64,000 nt of DNA. Origin: Aselliscus stoliczkanus (Eukaryota > Chordata > Mammalia > Chiroptera > Hipposideridae). The stretch spans positions 99,972,709 to 100,036,708 of the forward strand of contig CM066737.1 in assembly GCA_033961575.1 (NCBI GenBank). The letters are read 5' to 3'. The position numbers and the translations under genes are program-made. The notes under the pieces are model-generated. The model was not told the DNA's origin and made no database searches. It saw nothing but the letters and a program-made list of their open reading frames with translations. Shown piece after piece: positions 1-10,679 of the stretch (position 1 is its first letter; every line of letters starts with the position of its first letter).

Positions 1-1040
1 AATGCCATTTAACATCTCAGCTCAGAACTCATTTTGATCACATGTGCCCACTTTCCCTTGGCCAGAACAAGTCATATGGCCAAGCTCAATGTCAATGGGA
101 CAGAGAAGCATAATCTACCTAGTGAAGGCATGGTGCAGTGAAGGAAACAGAAAGAAGGATTGTGAACAAATAATACATTCTACTGCACTTCCCTTCCCTT
201 CTGCAGGATGCCAACAGAAGAAAAATAAAGGATAAAAAGGGAGGAAGTAAATAGTTGGTTCCCGTAGGAACTCTGCCTTGTACCTCATTTTTGAGAGTTT
301 GTCTAGTCTCTTTTGTAGAGATGGTCCAGCACTCATGCAGGCGGAGAACAGCTGTTCTCTGGTGCAGCAGCTTCCTGACTTGTTCCCGCCTCCAGCAGTT
401 GGTGATGAGGGATAAGCTACTCAGAAGCAGTCTAGAATTCACCAGAAGCCATTTCCAATCTTGCTTGCATCAACATATCTAAATTGATTTAGAAAGATAA
501 ACAGAAGCAATAGCCAGTGAAATTCAGCAAAACAGGTGAGACTATATACTGGTTGTCAAAATAACCAGGTTTTTGTCTAAGTTCAGCCCCTCCTCTTTAC
601 ACTTTCGTTTTAATGTATAGGTACCGTCCATGAATATTTGATTCAAATGACAAAGTTAATTTTCTGCCATATAATGGTGATAGGCTCAGAACCCTTTATT
701 TGAATTCTAACATTTCATTTGGATTTCCAAACTGGGTGAACAGGCAGCCCCACCTCAAGTATCTAACTAGAGCATTCTGGCCAAACATATACTGTGGCTA
801 GAGAGTTATCAGATAGGCCCTTGCATATTCATTAACTGCAGGAAAATTTTAGTGAATCAATCATAGGTGTTGAACCAAAAATAACTTATAATTGAAGATA
901 ATTCAAAATGTCAAACTGCATGAAAGTCATCCCCCTGAAGATCTTTGCTGAAGGATATTTAGTAACAGTGTAAGCAGAGGGCGCAGGCAGGGCTGGGTTG
1001 CACTGTTACCATCTCAAGAAGAGCTACAGAACTGCCTTCT
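1..1040. other. Unclassified non-coding stretch
   Basis: I see no exon, RNA gene or repeat I can name. Short open frames here have no recognisable protein character. The one distinctive item is a 14-bp perfect palindrome at 345-358 (see findings). Confidence 0.6.
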
Positions 1041-1041
1041 T

Positions 1042-1185
1042 CAGGAATGCTCCCTGGACCAGCAACATCAGAATCACCTAGAGCTGTTTGCTAAGAATGC
1101 AGATTTCCAGGTGAACCTCCAGACTTAATGCATTGGCATCTTTGGGTGCAGGAGCCAGGAATCTGCATTTTATATCACATCAAAT
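1042..1185. repeat. MER5-like hAT DNA transposon remnant
   Basis: The stretch carries diverged versions of typical MER5A blocks: a 'ggaccagcaacatcagaatcacct' type block, an 'aatgcagattt' block and an 'aatctgcatttt' block. MER5 elements are short non-autonomous hAT-Charlie transposons shared by placental mammals. This copy is old and its terminal repeats are not clear. Confidence 0.55.
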
Positions 1186-1745
1186 GTAGACAGATGTCCT
1201 GCACCAATGGGGCTGAAATGGCAAGGGTTCAGATATATTCATCAAACATTTATTTCTATTTTGAACTTTCCTAAACTATTTGCCTCAACATATCCTCCAG
1301 CATTTTTCAGAGAGGTCAAGTGTTTAAGAGGCCCTAAGGTTTAAGCTAACATTTCTTAGTTCACAAACAGATCTCACGTCAAAGGTTGAGTGTGCTATAT
1401 AGCTGAACACAAAATGGCCCCATCTGTTCAGCTACCCAGTGATTTTGTCCTTGGCATCCAGCAAATTGGGATATTATTACAGTACTCCTGAATTCAGTAA
1501 GGGCCTATTGAAACCTGTTTCTATTGTCTTTTGAAAGCTATGAATACTCTAAAAATAAAATGATTATCAATGGAATGACATTGGAAAAGTCAGACAGGGA
1601 ACAACTCTCTGCTTTTACTGTAAAGGGTACTGAGAGTCATTTCTGGGTTTAGTACACATTTATGCATAATTAAACTTCGGATTTCTCCACCAACATCTTG
1701 ATGCCTCTTTCTAAAACTAATCTTGCACCTTAAAATTGGCCTACA

Positions 1746-1844
1746 CACAATGTGATATATAGATGATGTATTACAGAATTGTATACCTGCAACGTATGTA
1801 ACTTTGCTAACCATTGTCATCCCGATAAATTTTATTTAAAAAAA
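1746..1844 (+). mobile_element. Very short 5'-truncated LINE-1 3' end
   Basis: This is a 99-bp terminal piece of an L1 3' UTR: GTGATATATAGATGATGTA, a GTATACCTGCAACG block, then CCCGATAAATTTTATTT and an A tail. It lies between identical 14-bp duplications, aaaattggcctaca, at 1732-1745 and 1845-1858. Extreme 5' truncation, an A tail and a target duplication are the standard signature of L1 target-primed reverse transcription. Identical duplications suggest it is younger than most repeats around it. Confidence 0.88.
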
Positions 1845-1858
1845 AAAATTGGCCTACA

Positions 1859-2092
1859 TGGATATTTTGCTTAATTGAAGAGTGATTTTTTTACCCTAAT
1901 TTATTTGTTTTAGTAAAGGCTATGGCAAGAAGGATTCTGGATTCTTGTGTACAATTGTGACTAGAATAAATAGGGCACAATTCTGAGCATACATAATATG
2001 CTCTTAATCTGTATTTGTTGAATGAATAAACAAAAGAAAGAAAAATACTAGCTTTAGACTGGACCAGGGCAGCAAATTTGTGCATGTGCGTG

Positions 2093-2123
<31 letters not shown>

Positions 2124-2269
2124 TTTGCCCATTGTAGGAGTGAACCAGAATTCTTTAAGATGTAAAGCAGTCTTCTAAATAGGGATGGCTCCATTGACGT
2201 TTCGTTATTATGATAGCATTTCGGAAACCCCCATGGCTCTCTGAATCTGTACTGGAGCTCTTGTCCCCA
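1859..2269. other. Unclassified stretch with a (CA)n microsatellite
   Basis: No gene or named repeat is seen. A pure CA tract runs from 2093 to 2120 after a TGTGCGTG lead-in and is likely to vary in length between individuals. Confidence 0.7.
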
Positions 2270-2430
2270 TCCTTGTAATGAATTGCAGACTCTTGATCTC
2301 TCCAGTATAGAGTGCCAAACCTTTGAGAGCAGAAACCTTGTTTTACATCTTCGTTGAAGTTCTCACAGCACCTAATTCAGGCCAGTGGACCTAATACACA
2401 CCTGAATATTGGTTGACTTGTACCACATAG
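2270..2430 (+). repeat. L2 3' UTR fragment
   Basis: The order of a 'gagagcagaaaccttg' block, 'cagcaccta' and 'aatattggttga' follows the 3' end of the LINE L2 consensus, which ends in a cluster like 'aataaatatttgttgaatga'. Strongly diverged, as expected for a pre-eutherian element. Confidence 0.5.
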
Positions 2431-2503
2431 GGTTTTAGAAAATGACATACTAAAATTAAAATCCAGGATGGTAGTATATTAATGTAGTTTATAGCAATTA
2501 CTA

Positions 2504-2780
2504 TTGTGCACATGTTTTTTCAGTGTGGAGCATTCAACTCTTCAAAGCATTTTCATCACTAAATGTTCTCACTCAAGCCCTCAAGGGTTGGGAAGAAACA
2601 ATTACATTTGTTATCCTCTGATGTCCTGGGCACATGTGGCTGCTTTGTCATACCATCAAACCATTGAATTGACTTTATGCAGATAACTGACCAGCTGTTT
2701 TTAGAGTCACATGGACAGAATCTGGTAGTAGGTTATGTTGCAATGATCCATGTTGGCCGTTTTGTACTTCATTGTGTTGA
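2504..2780. other. Unclassified stretch
   Basis: Short, AT-rich and without a recognisable gene or repeat. Confidence 0.5.
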
Positions 2781-2784
2781 ATTG

Positions 2785-2960
2785 GATTAAAATAATTGGT
2801 CACTTTTATTGAGCACACTTATTGTGCCAGGAAGTATTCCTTCAAACTCTCTACACAGAAGGTACTTTTATTATCTCCATTTTCAGATAAGGAAACTGAG
2901 ATTAGGTGACGTAAGTAATGAAGCAGTGGTTTGAACCCAGATACTGTGGTTCCTGAGGCT
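2785..2960 (-). repeat. MIR SINE
   Basis: On the minus strand this reads like MIR: the plus strand has 'ttattgagcacactta', 'ttatctccattttcagataaggaaactgag' and 'ggtttgaacccag', which are reverse complements of the MIR core and its tRNA-like head. MIR is a tRNA-derived SINE mobilised by L2 and fossil in all mammals. Confidence 0.8.
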
Positions 2961-3500
2961 CCCCTAGCTAGGGCAATGTAGCATAAAATAGCTACTACTT
3001 TTTTTATTGTAACAGCAAGGGACATGGTCAACTCTGAAATTACAACTCAAAAAATGTCACCTACTAAGTGTTCTAGACTTGCCAAGACATTGGAGTAACT
3101 TAGATAGAAATTGTGAATTGCATTATTTCTGTGCTGGGTATTTGCTCTACAAGATCCTGGCAAGTAAATCCAATCCAAGAGAGAGATTCAGTGGGAATCA
3201 TTTGCTTTTCCCTGTCTGCAGACTGCACATTCTTCAAGTACAAGAAAGACCTAAAAGGGAACGTATTCTGTGAAATTAAATCGTGTGTGTCAAATTGAGG
3301 GTGACCAGTCCTTTGGAATTGTCTGAAACTCTACAGTGACTAGCAATGGGGTCTTTTCTCTAGTCTGCTAGTCCTCTGACAGCTAATGTCCCATCCCTAA
3401 TCTGGCTTAGCCAGTTTGCTCCTTGGAGCTAGACGGAACCTCCTTAAAGACATGGGGCTCCTCTAGCTTGCTACTTCTAATTACTAGTGTTAGTCAACAA

Positions 3501-3503
<3 letters not shown>
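2961..3503. other. Unclassified stretch
   Basis: No gene, RNA or named repeat is recognised. Short open frames at 3079-3298 show no protein family features. Confidence 0.55.

Positions 3504-3559
<56 letters not shown>
3504..3559. repeat. (GA)n microsatellite
   Basis: An uninterrupted GA dinucleotide tract of 56 bp. A second GA array lies about 320 bp downstream. Polypurine tracts of this kind can form triplex DNA and are length-polymorphic. Confidence 0.97.
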
Positions 3560-3564
<5 letters not shown>

Positions 3565-3872
3565 ACTACAAGTCCTTGAGAATGTATTGCATTAGAAAAG
3601 CTTTTAAAAACCAATCACTAATTCAATATGATTAATTGTCTTAAAGTAGCTTGTAGAGTGTTTCCTGAGCAGCATTGGAGGTCACTTCAAATGAATAAAC
3701 CACAGCTAATGTGCTGACGTTTTAAAGAGAAAAGACAATTGCTAAAAATGTCCATCCAATTTCCATTACTTACTACAGTCATTAGAAACAAGGGATGTGT
3801 TTATCGATCTAAAGCGGCTCAAACAGCATTTTCTTTATTCAAACCTAGGTAGCCAGAGGAAAATTCACGAGT

Positions 3873-3876
<4 letters not shown>

Positions 3877-3921
<45 letters not shown>

Positions 3922-3938
3922 AAGAGAGCGAGCGAGCC
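3877..3938. repeat. (GA)n microsatellite with degenerate end
   Basis: A GA tract that decays at its right end into AAAG and GAGC units ('gaaagaaagagagcgagcgag'-like). It is independent of the 3504-3559 tract, because the unique sequence between them is not repetitive. Confidence 0.95.
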
Positions 3939-4014
3939 AGCCTCTTTAGGTGAGAAGCTGCTCTTTCTTAACCCTTGAACGGCTCGCTTAGATTTATATG
4001 AAAGGAAAACAATG

Positions 4015-4212
4015 TTTGCCTATAATCACTATTGCTTTAGTTCTAGACCCTTGAGACTCCAAAGTAGGCCTGGAATTGGCAACATCAGCATAATCTGGAC
4101 ACTCATCAGAAATGCAGAATCTCAGGCCCCACCCCAGATCTAACTGAATCAGAACCTGCTTTGTAACAAGTTTCGTGATTCATATATGCACATCAGTGTT
4201 TGAGAAGCAAGC
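4015..4212. repeat. MER5A-like hAT remnant
   Basis: It has the MER5A order: a 'gcaacatcagcataatctgg' type block, 'agaaatgcagaatctcaggccccacccc', 'ctgaatcagaacctgc' and a final 'cagtgtttgagaa'. This is among the better preserved hAT remnants in the window. Confidence 0.8.
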
Positions 4213-5201
4213 ACTAGTCTAGGTCAACATGAATTGTTACTTAAAAATGTGATAGAAAATAGAGCTGATTGAGGAAAGGAGAACAGGCTACCTGATAAAA
4301 GCACCTTTCTCAAAGATGTATTGGTGTTGATAAACTTGCTCTGATCCACTAATCCAGCCTTGAAGTAACAATTTGATAGGCTCGATGGCCACGGGGTGCA
4401 ACATAGGAACACAAAAGCCTGGTCTGAGTTAAGGGATATCACAATGCCAACTAGAGGCCAACTTCAAAGGACAAGCCTTAATCTAATTATCACAGAAATT
4501 ATTTAAAAGCATTTTTTATAGCTAAAGTTACCAGCCACACGAGCTTGCCAAGGAGGCACAAAACTCTGAGGTCTAAGATGCATTTGGTCTTGAAGATACA
4601 GCGTTTAGGGACATTCATCCAAAGCAAACACTAAGCTTAAGCCGGCCTAGGCAAAGATGTGATGTTAGAAGGCTGATGTGAAACATCTGGGCCAGGGTTG
4701 GCAGCCACCATGCAAAACTGGGGGAAAGGCTGTGTGAAAATGTTCACACCCACAGCATCACAGGCAAATTTTCCTTTCAGTCATCTTTGTGTGTTTAATA
4801 CAAAGTGGACAAATTTCATTTCTCTATTGGGATAGCTTGATTCAAATGTCCTGTAAGAGGAAACATTTTTTTTCCCTTTACCATGTTTTCCCCATGAACA
4901 TTTAATTGCTTATGTGGAGGTTTTATCTGGAACTAGCATGAAAAGCCTGATCCCACAGAATGAAGTTGCAGGGGCACTGGCTGAGGCTGCAGAAATAATG
5001 GGCTAAAAATAGACAAAGGGCTCACATCTCTAATCCATCAAATGACCATATAGGTTTACCAACTAGAAAATATTCACGAGACCACGTTCGCCTCTGGCTA
5101 ACTCAGCCCAAATCTTTAGTAAGTAAATTCATTAACAAGCAAAGCATTTAGTTTTTGTTTTTTTTACTTTTTTTTTTTTCATGAGAAAGTACGTGTGTTT
5201 T
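4213..5201. other. Unclassified non-coding stretch
   Basis: No coding exon, RNA gene or repeat I can name. Composition is AT-rich, with homopolymeric T runs around 5155-5180. Confidence 0.55.
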
Positions 5202-5215
5202 AAAACCAAGAAAAA

Positions 5216-5343
5216 GGGCCGGCTGAGTGGTGCAGTGGTTAAGCGCTGGCCTGGGAAGCCAGCGGCCCCGGTTCAGTCCCACATATGAGGGCCAGTGACA
5301 CGGCCCTCAAAAAAAAAAAATAAAAAAAAAAAAAATAAAAAAT
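5216..5343 (+). mobile_element. tRNA-derived SINE, type A
   Basis: Head GGGCCGGCTGAGTGGTGCAG with a box-A-like TGGTGCAGTGG, the GAAGCCAGCGGCCCCGG block, box-B-like GGTTCAGTCC, then ACATATGAGGGCCAGTGACA, GCCCTC and an A-rich tail. It is flanked by exact 14-bp duplications, aaaaccaagaaaaa, at 5202-5215 and 5344-5357. The head resembles a tRNA-Ser-type sequence. The exact duplications point to a relatively recent insertion. Confidence 0.93.
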
Positions 5344-5359
5344 AAAACCAAGAAAAAAA

Positions 5360-6370
5360 TTTTTTTTTTCCCTCTCTGTAGCAAATTCACATTTTGTTCT
5401 TTGGAAAATACTGACCACTTTCCCTCAAACATTCCTGATGATAGTGACACTTTGTTTGTTTTCACAGGTCATCTTAGAACAAGGGTTTAAATAAAATGAA
5501 CTATCAGAGTCCATAGTTCTTTTTTTTTATGCTCAAGCTGGTATCTAGTTTTGCTGGCTTGGTGAAGATGGGCTTGAGAAATACAAACCTAACTACCATT
5601 CTAGTTAAGGAACAATCTTGTGCTTCAAAGACACAAACAAAAACTGCCTGAAAGCAATTCATCTGAACCTCCCTTGAATCTCTGCAGTGCAAAGGCAGTT
5701 GTTATTACTGTCCAGTTACCTGCTGGAGTGCCCTTTGCATTTGAAGAGCAAAGAGGTGATGGTGTTCCCATGTTTGCAAAACTATGAGAGAAAGGGCGAT
5801 AGATAATGATTTATAACCACTTTGCCAGCATCTGGAGCCTGCTATTTGCATAGACAGTTAACAGTTCACAAGCTGTGGTAGGTAGCCTCTAGTATGGTTG
5901 CCAGTGATCCCCTGATATTGTGTCATCTTTTTCCCTAGAGTAGGGGCTGGATTTAGTAGTGACTTGCTTCTAATAAATAGAATAAATTACAGTGATGGTG
6001 ACTTTAGACTTGATCATAAAAGGCAGTGTGGCACCTCTCTCTCTCTCTCTCATCATTATCACCATCCATTCTGGGGCAAGCCAGCTGCCACAGGTGAGTA
6101 GCCCAGTGGAGGCCCACATGACAAGGAACCGAGGGCTCTTGTGAGTATTCTTGGAAGGGGATCCTCTAGCCTTATCGAGTCTCAGACAGCTGTAGTCCTG
6201 GCTGACAACTTGATTGTAGCCTTGTGAGAGGCCCTGAGACAGGCAATCCGACAGCAAAGTCTCCAACTGAAGTTTCCATGAACGGTGGGCACAGGACCCA
6301 CAAGGCTTTAGACCCAGGGCACTGCTCTGAAGATATTAGTCTGCTCAGCATGCCAGATCCTGGTTGTTGT
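5360..6370. other. Unclassified non-coding stretch
   Basis: Nothing recognisable apart from a short (CT)n run near 6037-6051. Overlapping open frames at 5970-6496 have no family features, and part of them lies in the adjoining SINE. Confidence 0.55.
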
Positions 6371-6371
6371 T

Positions 6372-6460
6372 TTTTTAGGTCAGTGTCACTGGCCCTCACA
6401 TGTGGGACCCGAACCGGCCTCCCAAGCCAGCACTTAACCACCACTCCATTCGGCCGGCCC
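6372..6460 (-). mobile_element. tRNA-derived SINE, type A
   Basis: Antisense copy: GGCAGTGTCAC-like tail side at the left and TTCGGCCGGCCC head at the right. About 12 bp around the GCGGCCCC block is missing compared with the 11.6-kb copy. Target duplications are not convincing. Confidence 0.85.
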
Positions 6461-7224
6461 CAGATTATTATACATCATTTGTGCAAAGGCAGTTGAGCCA
6501 GCAAAATCTTTCTAGTCTGCCATATATATATATATATATAATGTCAATCATTTCACCAATGAAAAATTACTTCTAACATATTTATTAACAAATACTCTGG
6601 GTATAGATTTAGATAACAATATTTGTAGTGCTTAAACCTCTCTGGAATGTGGATTCTTGATTAGGTGTCTCAAATGCTAATTAAGTACCTCTAGGGATTA
6701 TATTAAAGTTCACTTATATACATGTACATATTTACATCACACTGTTTATACCGTACATAAAATATATGGGCACACATTGTCCAATCCCACCTTTCTGGGT
6801 GCAAGCTGCCCCAGGGAGCCTCCATTCTCTTCCAAGGTTCCAGAGGCAGACTTTGTCCTTGCAGCTGTCCAGGTCTGCCTCGGTCCAGGGATGCTAGGTG
6901 GGTGGGTAAGTCCAAGTCTGGGGTTCAGCACTGGGAAGCCCGCTTGTTGGCAGGTATAAGCCACAGTCTCCAATATACGCTGTATCAGGGATAAAGGTCA
7001 TAGTTTGGTCTTTAACAGCCAATTTCTTTGTCTTATTTTAGAAGTAATTCAGATCTCCAGTGGGGAGTGATTTCTTGGGCCCTTTCAAACACCCCAACTC
7101 TAAACTGCCCCCCGCCGAGAAGTCTTCCATGAACCCTCCTGGGGGACCTCTGAACCCTTGCCTGTTGACCTGCTCTCACCCCCAACCCACTGAAAGCAGG
7201 CCGTGACTCCAGATCTGCGTAGCC
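6461..7224. other. Unclassified stretch with a (TA)n tract
   Basis: A TA dinucleotide tract occupies 6522-6542. The rest, including a GC-richer part at about 6780-6960, contains no recognised gene or repeat. Confidence 0.55.
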
Positions 7225-7292
7225 CCAGAATCTAACACACAGTCTCGTCCATGGTAGGTGCCCGGTGAGTGTTTAATGAATGAGTCATTGTT
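7225..7292 (+). repeat. L2 3' terminal fragment
   Basis: Ends with a 'catggtaggtgcccggtgagtgtttaatgaatga'-type segment that matches the terminal L2 block 'tagtaggtgctcaataaatatttgttgaatga' at low identity. Confidence 0.55.
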
Positions 7293-7718
7293 AGCAGGCC
7301 ATGCTCTTTGAGGGACTTTCTGAGAGTGTCGGTCAATGGCTAAGACCTTATTAACAACCTGCTTGAAATACCCAAGATAACCAACTTCAGACGGGTCCGG
7401 CAGACACAATGAATTTCCTAGAAACAAAGTCTCTTACAACTGTAAGTTTTGTTGACTTATTGTGTTGCTATATTTGTCTTTTCCATTATTCATTGAGAGT
7501 ACCAACTATGCTCTGAGGTTTTTTTCATAGATATAAAACACAGAGTTATTTCATTTAATGCCATTATATCCAGAGGTTAATAGAACAAATTAATTGATTA
7601 CCTGTGTTTGGGGCTCATCTTATGGCCCAGTAGTTCTACTAAAAAACAAAAAAAGGAAAAAAATTCCATGGTAGGTAGTGACTAAACATTTGTTGAATAA
7701 ATTAATGATAATACATTT

Positions 7719-7857
7719 TTTTTTAGCTGAGCCATCCTGCCACCTGTTGGCAGCTCAACGGCAACTCAGCTCAGGCTGGCCTCGAACCGCCGTTGCTCAG
7801 AGCTCAGCTCCCACTCTTGAGCGAGCTCTTAACAAACTGAACCACTCGGCCAGCCCA
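7719..7857 (-). mobile_element. tRNA-derived SINE, type B
   Basis: Antisense copy of the second SINE family: TTTAGCTGAGCCATCCTGC, CACCTGTTGGCAGCTCAACG, then CACTCGGCCAGCCC at the head end. The + strand shows near-identical 11-bp duplications, ataatacattt, at 7708-7718 and 7858-7868. The head has box-A-like TGGTTCAGTTTG, and the middle carries the self-complementary GAGCTC region. Confidence 0.92.
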
Positions 7858-7868
7858 ATAATACATTT

Positions 7869-8118
7869 CTTTTACAGTGATGGCAATCAAGTCTCACTTC
7901 TCAATATTATCATACGTAAATAGCTGATAATACATTTGTTAGAGCAAATTCTAAAACCATTGACTCACATTTTTGTCCTACCTATAAATTTCATTTATTT
8001 GTGCCATTCAGTGTTCTTAACCAGAGCATAAATTCCATTTTTAAGATATTAAGTTTGGGATAGCAGAAGTTAGAAAGTTGATGTTCCAATTGCAAAAGAA
8101 TTAACACCACTTATTTGT
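7869..8118. other. Unclassified stretch
   Basis: AT-rich, with no gene or named repeat recognised. Confidence 0.5.
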
Positions 8119-8205
8119 GTGGCCTGGAATCAAGTTTTACACTTCTCTACACCTTGGTCTCGGTTTTCTCATCTATAAAAGTGTAGATAATGGCATGTGA
8201 ACTCA
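8119..8205 (+). repeat. MIR core fragment
   Basis: Contains 'ggcctggaatcaagtt', 'acttctctacaccttggtctc' and 'ttctcatctataaaa', equivalent to the MIR stretch running from 'gaccttgggcaagtt' to 'ctcagtttcctcatctgtaaaat'. Old and truncated. Confidence 0.7.
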
Positions 8206-8510
8206 ACCATTTATTCAGTTAATACCCACTGTCTGGACTAGGGTGAGGCAAATGAGGTACTTACCCCAACAGCAAAATTTAAGATGGGGGGATGCCAAAA
8301 AACTCAACAATCAAGAAAAAATAATAATTTAGTGTAATATTTTTAAGAAATCAAAATTAATGCAAAAATTCCATGATATGACCAGATACCAATATTTTTA
8401 AAGATAGGATCACTATTTCTGTTTTTTCCTTTTGTCTCAGACTCCACTGTGGCTCAGCATGGCATATTTCAGTTTTTAAAAAACTTTGCATTAAAATATT
8501 ATTCATCTAG

Positions 8511-8611
8511 GGCTGGCCGAGTGGCACATTGGTTAAGCGCTGGCTTGGGACACCAACGGCCCCAATTTGGGTCTCACATATGAGGGCCATTGACACTGCC
8601 CTCAAAAAAAA
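8511..8611 (+). mobile_element. tRNA-derived SINE, type A
   Basis: Complete short-form copy from GGCTGGCCGAGTGGCACA to ACTGCCCTC and an A tail. Flanking 13-bp duplications, attattcatctag (8498-8510) and attattcacctag (8612-8624), differ at one base, which implies moderate age. Confidence 0.92.
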
Positions 8612-8624
8612 ATTATTCACCTAG

Positions 8625-8958
8625 ATTGCTGAATTTTATTGAGCTCTCTTAAATTTTGCACTGGAAGTGAGTGCCTCACTCTCCCCACTCAAGTCCTGGT
8701 CCTGTCCCATACATTTTATGAACATCTGCCATTTAGGACATAGCAGCCCTTGCTTTCAAGTAGCTTATAGCTTCATTTGGAAAAACAGAGTAATCACTGA
8801 TTAATTAAAACAGTATGAAAGTGTTGTGACAGAGCTAAGTAATGAAAGCAGTGATATCGGATAATACTGTGTGTACAAAAATCACAGCATTTCATCCCAA
8901 GGTAGTGTAAAATAGAGATTATGAGTATAGACCATAGTCAGATGTCCTGGGTACAAGC
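8625..8958. other. Unclassified stretch
   Basis: No gene or named repeat recognised. Confidence 0.45.
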
Positions 8959-8959
8959 C

Positions 8960-9425
8960 TTGCATCTGAAGAGGTTCAGAACAAGCTCCCCCAAGATGTG
9001 CCACTTTGGCATGTGGATTATTTTAGGTTGAAGGGAATCGAGACTATGGGGCTCATGAGAAATTTTTACCTCTCCCTTAAAGAATTTAAATTGGAGCCTT
9101 GCCCTTCATAAGAGCTATCACCAGAAATAACTTTTTATAACCAATCTATAGGACAGGGCAAGCATTTAATTACTAAACGTCTGCTCTTCTTACTGTCCTG
9201 CAAATGACCCTCCTCCCCTCTGAAGTCCCAGGTGCCTTACCTCATTACTTGGCTCAGGATGCCATATGAGTTTATACCTCATTTTACCTTTCTGTCTCTG
9301 AACCTCTCATGTATGTGTGGTTCCCATACATATGTACGTAATTAAATTTTGTTATTTTCTCTTGTTAATCTGTCTCATGTAGATTTAAGTATCAGACTAG
9401 CCGAGAGAACCTAGGATAGAGAAAT
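8960..9425 (+). mobile_element. Solo LTR, ERV1-like
   Basis: The left part has 'cccccaagatgtgccactttggcatg'. The right part has a TTTTGTTATTTTCTCTTG block, 'taatctgtctcatg' and 'gagaacctaggatagag'. The same blocks occur in reverse at 60650-61170. The arrangement fits a gammaretrovirus-like (ERV1) solo LTR, but I cannot fix the subfamily, and no internal viral sequence is attached. Confidence 0.65.
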
Positions 9426-9467
9426 ACCCCCGCCCCTGCCGCACACCACATATCTTCCAATTATTAC

Positions 9468-9640
9468 TGGCTGTGCAATCTTGGGCAAGTGTATCTTTTA
9501 ACATCTCTGCACTTCTATTTCCTTGTTTGTAAAAGTGAGAATAATTCTATCTGTTTCATAGGATTATAAGGATGAAATGGGCTAAGACATATCAAGTCCT
9601 GAGAATAGAGCCAGGGAAGTAACGAAAACTCAAAACTATT
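9468..9640 (+). repeat. MIR SINE fragment
   Basis: 'gctgtgcaatcttgggcaagt', 'ctgcacttctatttccttgtttgtaaaa' and 'ataggattataaggatgaaatg' follow the MIR consensus in order on the + strand. Confidence 0.8.
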
Positions 9641-10396
9641 AGCTTTAACCAGAAAACACTCATTTTCAAGCAAGGAGAAGCAAGCTGGTAGGAGTTGTGA
9701 TTTTTATCTTTCCCCAACTTGTCACTGTCTGTCCCACATCATTTTCCCTTAGTTCCCGTTGAGTAGGAAAAGCTGTTTCATCCTTGGTAGTTCTTCCAAA
9801 TTCAGTAGACTGTGACTGGGTCATTTAGAAAGTTAATGGACAATTCCTGGCTCATGTACAAATGTACAAATCCTCATCATGTTGAACCTGAGCCTTTGAT
9901 ATAAAGAATAACAAGTGGACACTGTGATGTTCCCCTTTAGAATGGACAAGGTGTTTTAAATTCACATTGTTTCGGAGGGAGTCTGATCTGAGCCCTTTGA
10001 AGTGGGTAGAAGTAACCTTCCAGTACCTTAAAAAAAAACTCTGTGAATAGAAGCACAGGGTGAAACTGGCAAAAGCACTTTTACTTTTTATTGGACTTTA
10101 GAAGTATAAAGAGATAATTTGCTTTTTCAGCTTGAGAAGACTCCACCAACTTACTTTGGGTTAACTGGATGTTCTAAGAAGGTCTAAAAGGGTACAGTCT
10201 CTGCTTCCCTAGTTTATTCCTACAAACCTGTCTGCTCCAATATTGTAAAAAAGTCCCATCATTTAAAAAGTACTCCTCTGTTTTCCCAATTGTCTTAAAA
10301 TTTAGATATGGACTGAGTGATAGATGATATTTATGAATTGTTATTAATTTGTATTAACAATGATAACAGCATTGTGGTTATATAAGAAAGATATTC
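9641..10396. other. Unclassified non-coding stretch
   Basis: AT-rich, with no gene or named repeat recognised. Confidence 0.5.
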
Positions 10397-10477
10397 TCCC
10401 TTCCTTCCTTCCTTCCTCCCTCCTTCCCTCTCTCTCCTTTCCTTCCTTCCTTTCTTCCTTCTTTCTTTCTTTCTTTC
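10397..10477. repeat. (CCTT)n/(CTTT)n pyrimidine microsatellite
   Basis: A tetranucleotide CCTT array with CCCT and CT interruptions, ending in pure CTTT units. It is an 81-bp polypyrimidine tract. The minus-strand open frame across it (Lys/Arg/Glu-rich) is an artefact of the repeat. Confidence 0.95.
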
Positions 10478-10672
10478 GAGATGCATATTGAAAGGACATG
10501 ACAACTGAGATTGCGTTAGAGAAAAGTTCACCAAAAAAAGTGTTGGGGGGGTACTTGATAAAACAAGAATGGCAAAGTATTAGTGGTTGTTTAATATGGG
10601 TGATGGGTCCAAAGGTATTATACTACTTTTATGTAGCTTTGGAAATTTTCCCAATAAAAAGAACTTTTTTCT
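10478..10672 (+). repeat. Old LINE-1 3' UTR end
   Basis: A 'gggtgatgggtccaaaggtattatactacttttatg' stretch followed by 'gaaattttcccaataaaaag' matches the terminal 3' UTR of old mammalian L1 (L1M group), which ends in 'gaaattttccataataaaaag'. The microsatellite to the left may have grown next to or within it. Confidence 0.6.
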
Positions 10673-10679
10673 GTTTTTA

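Noticed and set aside
3504..3938. Possible CRISPR-like or tandem array
   Set aside because: These are two dinucleotide microsatellites in a mammalian genome. There is no spacer-repeat structure.
10331..10534. Lys/Arg/Glu-rich 67-aa frame, and a similar one at 23267-23524
   Set aside because: Both are translations of purine/pyrimidine microsatellites.
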